This document shows positions 31,556 to 39,935 of a stretch of 64,000 bases of DNA, piece by piece. Position numbers and translations under genes: made by a program. The DNA is from an uncultured Selenomonadales bacterium (GTDB lineage: Bacteria > Bacillota > Negativicutes > Selenomonadales > Selenomonadaceae): positions 1 through 64,000 of the forward strand of contig CALFJE010000052.1 of NCBI GenBank assembly GCA_937877545.1. Reading direction: 5' to 3'. The notes beneath the pieces are model-generated. The model was given only the letters and a program-made list of their open reading frames with translations, was not told where the DNA came from and did not search any database. Position 1 is the stretch's first letter, and the number at the start of each line of letters is the position of its first letter.

Positions 31556-31626
31556 TGCCGGCGATTCGTTCGCGGGAGGAGAATGTCTGCCTGCTTGACA
31601 CATTGGAAAAACTTTTGGAGGATTGA
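31556..31626 (+). pseudogene. orphaned original 3' end of the cobD-like gene
   Basis: This segment repeats the cobD 3' coding sequence at 31427-31478; CTGCTTGACACATTGG and its surroundings are identical in both. In frame it reads AIRSREENVCLLDTLEKLLED and stop. Copy B of the dispersed repeat separates the two. It looks like the ancestral gene end left behind after a duplication/insertion, and it now carries the ribosome-binding site of the next gene. Confidence 0.7.
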
Positions 31627-31628
31627 CT

Positions 31629-32844
31629 ATGATTCATGTTTGCTTCGGCTTGCACGACGCCGACGGTCGCTATTCCAAATTCGCGGGCGCGGCTATGGCT
31701 TCCATCTTTGAAAATTGTAACACCCCCCCCGTCAACCTTTATCCACATCCTGTGCGACAATACGTTAACCGCCGCCAACCGCGACAAGTTCAATCAACTG
31801 GCGGGTCGCTGCGGGCAACGCGTGAGCTTCCACAACGTCGAGGAAATCTGCGCGGACGAGATAACTTTTCTGCGCGAACGCCTTGCCGATAAGATTAAGT
31901 CGCGGTTCAGCGTCGGCGCGTTCTATCGCCTGCTGGTCAAGAAGATTTTTGGCGCGGGCAAAATGATTTACCTCGACGCGGACATTATCGTCAACCTCGA
32001 CCTTGCCGAGCTGTGGCGTCACGATTTGAGCAACTTCCCGCTGGCAGCCGTCCCCGAAATTTCCGCAACGCACGGGCAAATGATCACCGATAAATTTCTG
32101 CTCAAGACGGGGCGCGTCAAGGCGGAGGATTATTTTTGTTCGGGCGTCATGATGTTTAACCTAGACAAGCTCGGCGAAACGTTTTTCCGCGACGGCGTGC
32201 AGTTCCTTGCCGATAATCCCGCTTGCGAATCCGTTGACCAGGACATTCTGAACGCCTTCTTTGCCGCCGATTATCTTAAGCTGGAGCAGAAATTTGATTC
32301 GTTCGTGCCGGCGGAGCGCAATTTGGGCTTGAACGTCGGGCAGAAGATTTACCACTACGCGGGCAACAGCGTCGGGCTGAATCTCGGCGACCCGCACGAC
32401 AAATTGTGGTTGGATAACTTCGAGCTGACGCCGTGGTTCAATTTGGACGCGCTGAACAATTTATGCGGCGAGCTTGATAATGCCGTCGACCAAACCCTTC
32501 AGCTGACGCAGTGGCTCATGCGGATTTACGCCGAGCGGCAACGCGCCTTTGCCATTGAGCCGAGCAGCGTGGCGTTTATCAAGCCGCTTTTCGGGATTCG
32601 CGACGGCGAACAGATAATCGGGTTGCGCGACGAAAATTCGCTGAACGAGCTGGTATCGAAAATGCACGAGCAACGCGGGCGGACGACGTTTTTTATCTTC
32701 GTGCCGCAATATGCGCTACTCAAGCAGGAACTGATTCGCCTCGGCTTTCGGGAATTTGACGACTTCGCGGACGGGTTGTTGTTCGTGACGCAGGGGCAAT
32801 ATCGACGACCGCGTCCGTCATGGAATTTTATCAGGGCATTATGA
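31629..32844 (+). pseudogene. glycosyltransferase family 8 gene with a poly-C frameshift (possibly phase-variable)
   Basis: The N-terminus MIHVCFGLHDADGRYSKF...SIFENCNTPP is read from ATG 31629 (GGAGG upstream). At a run of eight C (31723-31730) the reading moves to another frame, which continues STFIHILCDNTLTAANRDKF through to 32844. Seven C would restore one ORF of about 404 residues. The main part has the GT8 Mn2+/UDP-sugar DxD motif in MIYLDADIIVNLDL and SGVMMFNLDKL, as in LgtC/GspA-type galactosyl- or glucosyltransferases that decorate surface glycans. The tract could be a phase-variation switch, a fixed mutation or a sequencing error. It is coupled to the next gene by ATGA. Confidence 0.8.
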
Positions 32845-33971
32845 AAAAAATTTTTAATTTATCAACTCGTGAGGGCTTCGGGCAATTCGTGAGCGTCGCG
32901 GGCATTTGCGTAAATATTTTGCTCGGCGGCGTCAAGTTGGCGGTCGGGTTGCTAAGCGGCGCGATTTCCGTTGTTGCCGACGCCTTCAACAACATTTCCG
33001 ACATCGGAACCTCGGCGATTATGCTTGCGGGCTTCAAGATTGCCGCCAAACCTGCCGACGAGGAACACCCCTTCGGGCACGGGCGGGCGGAATACTTGGC
33101 GGGGCTGTTCATAGCGGCAGCGATGATTTTCGTAGGCGGCGAATTGCTTTACTCCTCCGTCCGAAAGATTATCGCGCCCGAAGATTTGAACGTCGACCGA
33201 ATCACCTTGCTGATTATGGGCTTATCGGTCGCGGCTAAATTTTTTTTGGGCTTATTCTATCGATACGCGGCGCGGAAGATTCACTCGGAGGCGATTGGCG
33301 CGGCGGCTCTCGACAGCTTCACCGACTGCCTCGCCACGAGCGTCGTTATCGTTTCAATCGTCACGTGGATAAATTTCGGCGTGAACATTGACGGCGGCGC
33401 GGGCGTTTTCATATCGGCGTTTATCCTGCGCGGCGGCTTTGCCTCGCTTAGGGAAATTTTAAATCCCTTGCTCGGCGAAAGAGCCAATCAAGAACTGATT
33501 GACGGCATAAAAAAAACGGTCACCGACGCGCCCGAAGTGTTGGGCGTCCACGACCTGATTGTTCACAGCTACGGCGCAAGCAGGATTTTTGTCTCGATGC
33601 ATGTGGAAATGCCCGCGACGTTGGGGCTTTTGGAGGCGCACGAGATTATTGACCGTTTGGAGCGCAAACTTCAATCGACGTTCCAAATTTCCGTGACGCT
33701 CCACGTTGACCCTGTGGTTATCGGCGATGAGGCTTTTGACGAACACCGCGAGCTTGCCGAAAAAATTTTGGCGGATATTGATTCGCGGCTGTCGCTCCAC
33801 GATTTCCGAATTGTGCCTTACAAATCGGGCAGGAAATTGATTTTCGACGTGGCGGTTCCGTGGAATTTTTTAATGAATGACCGCGAGCTTCGCAAGGAAT
33901 TTCAGCGGCGATTGATCGCGCTTCATTCGGACGACCGCGCCGTCATACACCTCGACCACCAATATTGCTGA
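32841..33971 (+). CDS. cation diffusion facilitator (CDF) family transporter
   Basis: 376-residue membrane protein exporting divalent metal ions (Zn, Fe, Mn, Co or Cd) in exchange for protons. About six transmembrane helices are followed by a cytosolic ferredoxin-like C-terminal domain. Metal-site residues lie in ADAFNNISDIG (TM2), HPFGHGRAEYLAG (after TM2) and LDSFTDCLATS (TM5). A further ~80 residues follow the usual CTD (from about residue 295). ATG 32841 overlaps the glycosyltransferase stop; an in-frame ATG at 32820 is possible but lacks a ribosome-binding site. Confidence 0.9.
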   Translation: MKKIFNLSTREGFGQFVSVAGICVNILLGGVKLAVGLLSGAISVVADAFNNISDIGTSAIMLAGFKIAAKPADEEHPFGHGRAEYLAGLFIAAAMIFVGGELLYSSVRKIIAPEDLNVDRITLLIMGLSVAAKFFLGLFYRYAARKIHSEAIGAAALDSFTDCLATSVVIVSIVTWINFGVNIDGGAGVFISAFILRGGFASLREILNPLLGERANQELIDGIKKTVTDAPEVLGVHDLIVHSYGASRIFVSMHVEMPATLGLLEAHEIIDRLERKLQSTFQISVTLHVDPVVIGDEAFDEHRELAEKILADIDSRLSLHDFRIVPYKSGRKLIFDVAVPWNFLMNDRELRKEFQRRLIALHSDDRAVIHLDHQYC

Positions 33972-33988
33972 TTCCCGCGTCAAATCCG

Positions 33989-34018
33989 TTGACGTAGGGA
34001 ATTTTTTGATTATATTAT
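33989..34018 (+). promoter_or_regulatory. promoter of the HTH-PIN/kinase/vWA/PP2C cassette
   Basis: TTGACG (33989-33994) followed after 16-18 bp by overlapping TATATT/TATTAT (34011-34018). ATTGAA occurs twice between it and the first gene and may mark a binding site for the HTH protein. Confidence 0.55.
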
Positions 34019-34071
34019 ACGCAATTGAAGTTCAGCCTTTTGATGATTGAATTTAAGAGGAGTGATTTAAA

Positions 34072-34899
34072 ATGCCGAATCAGAGGGAGCGGCAACTGCT
34101 GATTGAAAACTTTCAAGACTCGTTGCGATTGGTGCGCCACTTGATGAATTTCGGGGTGGAGAAATTCGCCGAGGCGATAGGCGTGACGCGCCAAACCGTC
34201 AACAACATGGAAACAAAGAAAAGCCGCATGTCGCCGACGCAATACATAGCGATAGCCGCGTTGACGGACAGTTACTTCGCGCAAAACCCCGAACGCTTCA
34301 CGGCACTCAAGGCGATACTCGACGGCGAAGGAAAGGAATATAAAACCGCCTTCCGCGACGATTCGTTGATTAAGCGTTGGTTCGAGGGAATAATTTACTT
34401 TGACGACGCAACGAAACCCGACGGGCTTGCCGATTTGGTGCGGGAGTACAAGCTTATCCTGGACGCGGAGCTTTTGACGGCAGACGACGCGCCGGAATTC
34501 GCCAAAGCCTTCACGGAGGCATTGCTCGACGAACACGACAAAGTTATCGTCCCGTTTCGCTCGATTGAGGCACTCGGCGCGAATGCTTATCAGGCAAAGA
34601 AAATCCTCAACCGAATGTACGAAGCGGACGTCCTGCAAATTCACGGCGAAAAAACCGACCCCGACTTCCGCGACACGGTTATTGAGGTCTTTAAGCGTTT
34701 CCGCAACGTCTACCGCCTTTGCCTGCTCACGTCCGACGAAAACCTTGCGCAAGAAATTCTGCAACTCAACGACTCCGCCGAGGAAAGCGACTTTGAAACG
34801 TCCGCCGTCTGCTTAGAGGAGGGCAAGGTCAAATTTTACGAACGCCTCAAAGATACCGAACTCAATGAGGACGATTTGGAAAGTTGGGAGGAGCTGTAA
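34072..34899 (+). CDS. XRE-family HTH protein with PIN-like C-terminal domain
   Basis: 275 residues. An N-terminal HTH (about 15-60: EKFAEAIGVTRQTVNNMETKK) is followed by a linker and a PIN-like domain (about 125-250). The latter has LILDAELL, VPFRSIEALGAN, DPDFRDTVIEVFKRFR and LLTSDENLAQEIL, giving acidic residues in the places where PIN nucleases bind metal. The end is acidic. The cassette's second gene also carries a PIN domain, so this protein may be its partner: a DNA-binding repressor, a nuclease, or both. ATG follows GAGGAG. First gene of the four-gene cassette, 15 bp before the kinase gene. Confidence 0.78.
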   Translation: MPNQRERQLLIENFQDSLRLVRHLMNFGVEKFAEAIGVTRQTVNNMETKKSRMSPTQYIAIAALTDSYFAQNPERFTALKAILDGEGKEYKTAFRDDSLIKRWFEGIIYFDDATKPDGLADLVREYKLILDAELLTADDAPEFAKAFTEALLDEHDKVIVPFRSIEALGANAYQAKKILNRMYEADVLQIHGEKTDPDFRDTVIEVFKRFRNVYRLCLLTSDENLAQEILQLNDSAEESDFETSAVCLEEGKVKFYERLKDTELNEDDLESWEEL

Positions 34900-34914
34900 G
34901 GGGGGCATTCGGTC

Positions 34915-36909
34915 GTGAGTCCGATGGAGTTTTTGGAGCTGTGCGTCAAGGATTACAAAATCTTTATCGACACGTCGAGCCTTTTGGCGGAGGGCGCAGA
35001 TAAATTTTTTGCAAACATCAAGCCGATATTGGAACGCGAGCATAAGGCGTTGATTCTGCCGCTGAGTGTCTATTGGGAATTAGAAAAGCTTGCGAACGAC
35101 CACACTTATTGCTTGCAGAAGTATCCGAACAATCCCGAACTTAACACGCGGGCGATTGAAGCCCGTGAAAACATAATCAATTTGAATCGAGCGCATATCA
35201 TTAACGTTTACGCCGACCCCGACGACGGCGATTTTGCCGATAACGTCTTCCTGCACGTCTTCACCAAAAAGCGGATGCAATATGACATGTTGCTTATCAC
35301 GCAGGACAAGGGCTTGGCGGGCGAGGTCATGAAACTTGGCACAGACAATGATGTCGTCCGAGGCGTCAAGAAAATTATCGTGAAACGCGTTGGGCGGGAC
35401 GGCTTCTTGAAAAGTATTTTCGGGGCGGAGGAGATTCCGCTCAACGAACGCTTTGCCCTCACGACGGAGATTGTACAAATCGTGGGGAACTTGACCGCGT
35501 CGCATATTCCGACTGCGGGCGACAACGTCACGGCGGTGCGCAATGATAAGCGTAAACAATTCCGCTTGCTTGAGGAATTAGGCAAGGGCGGCGAGGGTTC
35601 GGTTTATAAGACGGAGCTTGACGGCTTTGTCGCCAAAATCTATAAGCCCGAAAAGATTACGCGCCTGCGCTGCGAAAAGCTTAAGCTCATGCTGACCAAG
35701 GACATCGATTGCGAGGGCGTCTGCTTTCCGCGTGCCATGATTTATAACCGGCGCGATGAATTCGTCGGCTACTTGATGAAGGCGGCGCACGGCAGAGATT
35801 TGGGCAAAAGCATTTTCATACGCCCGCTTTTGGAAAAATACTTTCCGCACTGGAACAGGTGTGACTTGGTTCAACTGTGCGTGACGATTTTGCGCAAGCT
35901 CAAGTATCTGCACGACAGGAACATCATCCTCGGCGATATCAACCCCTACAATATCTTGGTCGTCTCGCCGACGGAGGTGTATTTCGTCGACACGGACAGC
36001 TGGCAAGTTGAAGGTTTTATTTGCCCCGTAGGAATGCCGCTTTTCACGCCGCCCGAACTTCAACGTAAGGAATACGGCTTACGGACTTTGGGCAATGAAA
36101 ATTTTGCGGTGGCGACATTGCTGTTCATGATAATGCTTCCCGGCAAGCCGCCCTACGCTATGCAAGACGGCGAGGGCATCGTCGAGAACATTATCAAAGG
36201 CGATTTTGCTTATCCTTTCGTCGAGCTTAAAAACGGCAAAGTTCCAATGGGACAATGGCGTTTTTGTTGGAGCCATTTGACGTACAAAATCAAGGAAGCG
36301 TTTTATCAGACGTTCCGATATGACGGCACGCGCCACGCTGAAAACGAGCGTCCGAGCGTAGGGAATTGGCTAAGGTTGTTTGAAAGTTATCTTGAATCGC
36401 TCAAGAACGGCGAGATGAGCGATTGGGACGAAGAGTCGCTGTTGATTTTCCCGACGCGTTGGAAGAAGGACAGGAATAGAACTTACGCCCCATGCAAATT
36501 GTGCGGTCGCGAGTTTGAAGAGAAATGTCTGCGCGAGGGTATCTGTAAAGACTGCTTAAACAAGGACGAACATTATCGTTGCGAGCGTTGCGGAGCCGAA
36601 TTGGTCTACACTAACCGCCAAAAGTATATCGAGAAAATCGAGCGTCCTAAGATTTGTCGAAACCATTTCAAAAAGTGCAAGCTCTGCGACAAAGTGTCCG
36701 ACGAAGCGCAAATGGCGGAGGGTATTTGTTATCATTGCCTCAACAAAATCGAACATTATCATTGCGAGCGTTGCGGAGCCGAATTGGTCTACACTAACCG
36801 CCAAAAGTACATTGATAAGGTCGAGCGTCCCAAAATTTGTCAGGAATGTTTTAAAAGAAGGATTAGCAAGAAAGATATTTTAAACCTTTTTAAAAACAGA
36901 GGATATTAG
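34915..36909 (+). CDS. PIN domain - protein kinase - zinc-ribbon fusion protein (TerY-P/YegI type)
   Basis: 664 residues in three parts. Residues 1-150 are a PIN domain with the full acidic set (Asp19 in FIDTSSLL, Glu55 in VYWELEKLA, Asp106/Asp109 in DGDFADN, Asp131 in ITQDKGLA). Residues about 210-500 are a Ser/Thr-kinase fold: Gly loop GKGGEGSVY, VAKIYKP Lys, catalytic ILGDINPYNILV and metal-binding VDTDSW, the pattern of YegI/TerY-associated kinases. Residues about 520-660 hold two 61-residue Cys-rich ribbons (CKLC, CKDC, CERC). GTG start after AGGGGGG. The kinase-ribbon part matches the TerY-P triad; the PIN fusion is unusual to my knowledge. Confidence 0.85.
   Translation: MSPMEFLELCVKDYKIFIDTSSLLAEGADKFFANIKPILEREHKALILPLSVYWELEKLANDHTYCLQKYPNNPELNTRAIEARENIINLNRAHIINVYADPDDGDFADNVFLHVFTKKRMQYDMLLITQDKGLAGEVMKLGTDNDVVRGVKKIIVKRVGRDGFLKSIFGAEEIPLNERFALTTEIVQIVGNLTASHIPTAGDNVTAVRNDKRKQFRLLEELGKGGEGSVYKTELDGFVAKIYKPEKITRLRCEKLKLMLTKDIDCEGVCFPRAMIYNRRDEFVGYLMKAAHGRDLGKSIFIRPLLEKYFPHWNRCDLVQLCVTILRKLKYLHDRNIILGDINPYNILVVSPTEVYFVDTDSWQVEGFICPVGMPLFTPPELQRKEYGLRTLGNENFAVATLLFMIMLPGKPPYAMQDGEGIVENIIKGDFAYPFVELKNGKVPMGQWRFCWSHLTYKIKEAFYQTFRYDGTRHAENERPSVGNWLRLFESYLESLKNGEMSDWDEESLLIFPTRWKKDRNRTYAPCKLCGREFEEKCLREGICKDCLNKDEHYRCERCGAELVYTNRQKYIEKIERPKICRNHFKKCKLCDKVSDEAQMAEGICYHCLNKIEHYHCERCGAELVYTNRQKYIDKVERPKICQECFKRRISKKDILNLFKNRGY
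36487..36864 (+). repeat. 183-bp tandem duplication encoding the zinc ribbons
   Basis: Two copies with a 183-bp (61-codon) period. A stretch of more than 40 bp around GCGAGCGTTGCGGAGCCGAA is identical in both, so the duplication is recent. It doubles the ribbon with its CxxC pairs at the C-terminus of the kinase protein. Confidence 0.85.
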
Positions 36910-36924
36910 GAGGGCTGAATTGTA

Positions 36925-37671
36925 ATGAATGACTTGATACGAAAGGAAGACCTTGAAACGAATCCGACGCCACGAGTACCGATTTGCCTGTGCTTGGATG
37001 TGAGCGGCTCAATGGGCAGAGTGGTCGACGGGCAAACACGCGACACAGGTCGACGCGAATTCAGCGACGGTAAATGGTGGCGTCCGGTCGAGGGCGGCGT
37101 CAATCTTTTTTATGACAATCTGCTTGAGGACGACGTTGCGCGATACGCGGCGGAGATTTGTATCGTGACCTTCGGCACCAAAGCTGAACTCGTCATGGAC
37201 TTCGCGAACTCGGACAGGCAAGAATCGGAGCGCAAGGCTAAAATCGACGGCTTGACCGCGCAGGGCGAAACTCCTATGGGCGAGGCTGTCAACATGGCTC
37301 CGGACTGCTTGGAGGCTCGCAAGGCTGAATACAAGGAGGCGGGCGTCGATTACTATCAGCCGTGGCTCGTGCTCATGACTGACGGTGAACCCAACGGCGA
37401 CGCGACGGAATTTAACCGCGCAGTTGCTCGCACGTTTGAATTGGCGAACCGGCGCAAGCTCACGGTCTTTCCGATTGGCATCGGCGACAAGGCTGATATG
37501 GAATGCCTCGCAAAGTTTTCGCCGCGTCGTCCGCCACTACGACTCAAAGGCATGAACTTCAAGGAATTCTTTGAATGGCTCAGTCAAAGCGTCTCCAGGA
37601 CTTCGCAATCGATGCCGGGCGACAAAGTCACTTTGGACTTGGACGGGATTAAGACGTGGGGCGAACTCTGA
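36925..37671 (+). CDS. von Willebrand factor A domain protein (TerY/YegL-like)
   Basis: 248-residue cytosolic vWA protein. It has the complete metal-ion-dependent adhesion site: LDVSGSMGR (DxSxS), GETPMGEAV (Thr) and LMTDGEPNGD (Asp). In TerY-P systems this protein is thought to be a scaffold or target regulated by the neighbouring kinase and PP2C phosphatase. GGAGGG precedes the ATG by ten bases. Stop codon overlaps the phosphatase start. Confidence 0.92.
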   Translation: MNDLIRKEDLETNPTPRVPICLCLDVSGSMGRVVDGQTRDTGRREFSDGKWWRPVEGGVNLFYDNLLEDDVARYAAEICIVTFGTKAELVMDFANSDRQESERKAKIDGLTAQGETPMGEAVNMAPDCLEARKAEYKEAGVDYYQPWLVLMTDGEPNGDATEFNRAVARTFELANRRKLTVFPIGIGDKADMECLAKFSPRRPPLRLKGMNFKEFFEWLSQSVSRTSQSMPGDKVTLDLDGIKTWGEL

Positions 37672-38669
37672 TGACTTGGAAAACGGTTTGTTGCGCGGCG
37701 CAGGGCAGAGGGCACGCCAAAAAAAATATCCCCTGCCAAGACAAAGTTGCTCGGCGCGAGGAAAACGGCATAAGCGTCATTGCACTGGCTGACGGAGCGG
37801 GTTCGGCGAGCTTTTCGCACTACGGGGCGGAGTGTGTCGTCAATCGCGTGGCGGCTTTCGTTGCCGACAGATTCTTTGACTTGACCGCGCAGGAAGACGC
37901 TCGCAAAGTCACGCAGGAAATTTTATCGGTGGCGTTGCAAGCTTTGGCGGATGAATCTGAATTGCGCGATTGCACGCTGAAAGATTTGGCTTCGACGTTG
38001 TTGATAGCGGCAGTAGGTGACGGGAAATATTTCTTGGCGCATTTGGGCGACGGGGTTATCGGCTATCTTAACGACGCGGATTTGAAGGTCGCCACGACGC
38101 CCGACAACGGCGAATTTTCCAACGAAACGGTCTTTGTCACCTCCGCCAATGCCGCCGCGCAGATGAGGATTTATCGCGGCGCACTTAAGAGCATTTCGGG
38201 TTTTATCTTGATGAGCGACGGCACCGAGCAGAGCCTCTACAACAAGCGCAACAAGACGTTGGCTCCCGCAGTCAAGCGGCTTATGCACAGGACGACTTTG
38301 GTTAGCGCGGAGGTATTGACGCCGCAACTGCAGGCAGCATTAAGCATCGTGCTGGAAAACACGCAGGACGATTGCAGTATCGCGATATTGGCGCGAACGT
38401 CGGAACAACTGCCGCCGCTTAAAGACTTGCCGCTGTCCGAACGTCAAAGCTTGTTCCGAATCGACGGCAGTATCGCCTTCCGCAGTGTTCGCCAAAAAAT
38501 TATTCGTTGCGATAAAATCTGCGCGGCATTGACTGAACCGTTGACGTTCCGCCAACTTGCGCGGAAACTTCACGTCAAACCGAATCGAGCCAAAAAAAGA
38601 CTCCAACGCCTTTTGGACGCGGGAGTAATTATTCGGACGGCTTACGGCTACGAAACTTGCGGTCACTGA
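37671..38669 (+). CDS. PP2C-like phosphatase with C-terminal winged helix
   Basis: 332 residues. Residues 1-250 form a PP2C-type Ser/Thr phosphatase: NIPCQDKV, ALADGAGSA (metal-binding Asp), HLGDGVIGYL, LMSDGTEQSLY and DDCSIAIL. It would reverse the action of the kinase two genes upstream. Residues about 265-332 look like a winged helix (TFRQLARKLHVKPNRAKKRLQRLLDAGVIIRT), which is not a normal part of PP2C enzymes and suggests DNA or RNA contact. ATG 37671 overlaps the vWA stop. Last gene of the cassette, with a terminator 4 bp on. Compare E. coli yegK. Confidence 0.87.
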   Translation: MTWKTVCCAAQGRGHAKKNIPCQDKVARREENGISVIALADGAGSASFSHYGAECVVNRVAAFVADRFFDLTAQEDARKVTQEILSVALQALADESELRDCTLKDLASTLLIAAVGDGKYFLAHLGDGVIGYLNDADLKVATTPDNGEFSNETVFVTSANAAAQMRIYRGALKSISGFILMSDGTEQSLYNKRNKTLAPAVKRLMHRTTLVSAEVLTPQLQAALSIVLENTQDDCSIAILARTSEQLPPLKDLPLSERQSLFRIDGSIAFRSVRQKIIRCDKICAALTEPLTFRQLARKLHVKPNRAKKRLQRLLDAGVIIRTAYGYETCGH

Positions 38670-38672
38670 CGA

Positions 38673-38704
38673 AAAATCCCCCCGCACATCACGGAGGGAT
38701 TTTC
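38673..38704. terminator. terminator after the cassette
   Basis: AAAATCCCCCCG/CGGAGGGATTTT stem with one mismatch; A/T-rich on both sides, so it may also end the tRNA-Ala transcript coming from the other strand. Confidence 0.8.
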
Positions 38705-38731
38705 TATTTGTCGAATCGTTATGTTCATAAT

Positions 38732-38807
<76 letters not shown>

Positions 38808-38821
38808 TTGGAAACGCGACT

Positions 38822-38850
38822 ATATTAAACCATTTGCCGCCCGTTGTCAA
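38822..38850 (-). promoter_or_regulatory. promoter of tRNA-Ala
   Basis: Minus strand TTGACA (38845-38850), 17 bp, TAATAT (38822-38827). Confidence 0.75.
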
Positions 38851-38857
38851 GAAAAAA

Positions 38858-39796
38858 TTACTCGACCTCAATCAGCTCGTATTGCGGATTGCCGAGACCT
38901 TTCTCTGCCATAGCCGACAGTTGGCGCAAGCCGTGGCGCGATTCAATGCGCTCCTTCATGTCGTGGCTGTCCGAGGCGTTGAAAATCATATCGGTGCACG
39001 CCTGGTCGACGGCAAGAATATCGGTGGAAACGGCAATGCCGATGTCCTTCATGGTCGGCTCGGCGGCGGCAACGCCTTCGCAGTCGCACGAAACGCTGAT
39101 TCGGCGCATGACGTTGAGGAAGACGATATGCTTGCCGAAATGATTACATGTCGCATTCGCGCTGTCGCACATAAGCTCCATAAAGTATTCCTTCATGGGC
39201 CACGTAAGATAATCTGCGGGGACGTTGTTGGGGTCGACGCCGTGAACTTGAGCCTTGCCGAGGTGCCCGCTTGCGCAACCGATAGCGATATTTTTCATGG
39301 AGCCGCCGAAACCGCCCATTGCGTGCCCCTTGTAGTGCGTGAGGACAATCAGCGAATCGTAATCGGCGAGGTGTGCGCCCATGGCAACTTCCTTAAGGTG
39401 GAAGCCGTTACGCACGGGGAAATTGACGGTCTTCTCGTCCTCGTCGAGGATGTCGACGGGGCAGAAAGTCCAGCCGTTGACCTTAAGCGTGTCGCGGTGC
39501 CCGGCAGTATCGAATCGGTCGCCGTGATAAAGCGTGTTGCACTCGACGATAGCCGAGTCGGGAACTTGCGCTTGGAAGGCTTGAACCATATCGCGGGGCA
39601 GGATATTCGGACCGTGTTTTTCGCCGGTATGGAGTTTGATGGCGACTTTGCCGAAAATATTTTCGTTGATGAGCTTGTAAAGCTTGATGAGGTGGGCGGC
39701 GTCGATAGTCTTCGTGAAATAAACTTTTGCCGCCGAGCCTGCGTAGTTGGTGCCGGTCACGTTCTTGCTGCCGACGACGGGGGCTTGGTTAGCCAT
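38858..39796 (-). CDS. DUF362 domain protein
   Basis: 312-residue cytosolic protein of the DUF362 family. The evidence is VGSKNVTGTN, VAIKLHTGEKHGPNILPRDMV, VECNTLYHGDR, VLTHYKGHAMGGFGGSMKNIAIGCASG and DILAVDQACTDMIFN. Members are often fused to a 4Fe-4S ferredoxin domain; no CxxCxxC cluster is present here. Biochemical role is not established. ATG follows GGAGGAAAT. A small hairpin (39813-39829) lies just ahead of the ribosome-binding site. Confidence 0.82.
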   Translation of the reverse strand: MANQAPVVGSKNVTGTNYAGSAAKVYFTKTIDAAHLIKLYKLINENIFGKVAIKLHTGEKHGPNILPRDMVQAFQAQVPDSAIVECNTLYHGDRFDTAGHRDTLKVNGWTFCPVDILDEDEKTVNFPVRNGFHLKEVAMGAHLADYDSLIVLTHYKGHAMGGFGGSMKNIAIGCASGHLGKAQVHGVDPNNVPADYLTWPMKEYFMELMCDSANATCNHFGKHIVFLNVMRRISVSCDCEGVAAAEPTMKDIGIAVSTDILAVDQACTDMIFNASDSHDMKERIESRHGLRQLSAMAEKGLGNPQYELIEVE

Positions 39797-39812
39797 AATA
39801 TTTCCTCCTTTT

Positions 39813-39837
39813 ATCCCCGCGCAGGGGATTTTTTTTA
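39813..39837. terminator. small hairpin with T-run upstream of the DUF362 gene
   Basis: ATCCCC/GGGGAT with a GCGCA loop, then eight T on the plus strand. On the plus strand it would stop transcripts entering from the antisense side of the DUF362 gene, before the Hsp70-like promoter. On the minus strand it lies in the DUF362 leader. Confidence 0.5.
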
Positions 39838-39876
39838 AATAATAGCCCTTGAAGCCGACTCAAGTCAAGATTTTTT

Positions 39877-39905
39877 TTGCCATAGCCGCCGCCAAACGTT
39901 ATAAT
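39877..39905 (+). promoter_or_regulatory. promoter of Hsp70-like gene and ribD
   Basis: TTGCCA (39877-39882), 17 bp, TATAAT (39900-39905), 30 bp before the GTG start. Confidence 0.6.
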
Positions 39906-39935
39906 ACAGAAAATTTTTCGGGAGGAGTCGATGTT

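Noticed and set aside
38834..39838. 334-codon plus-strand open frame
   Set aside because: Antisense to the DUF362 gene, whose motifs and Shine-Dalgarno are clear.
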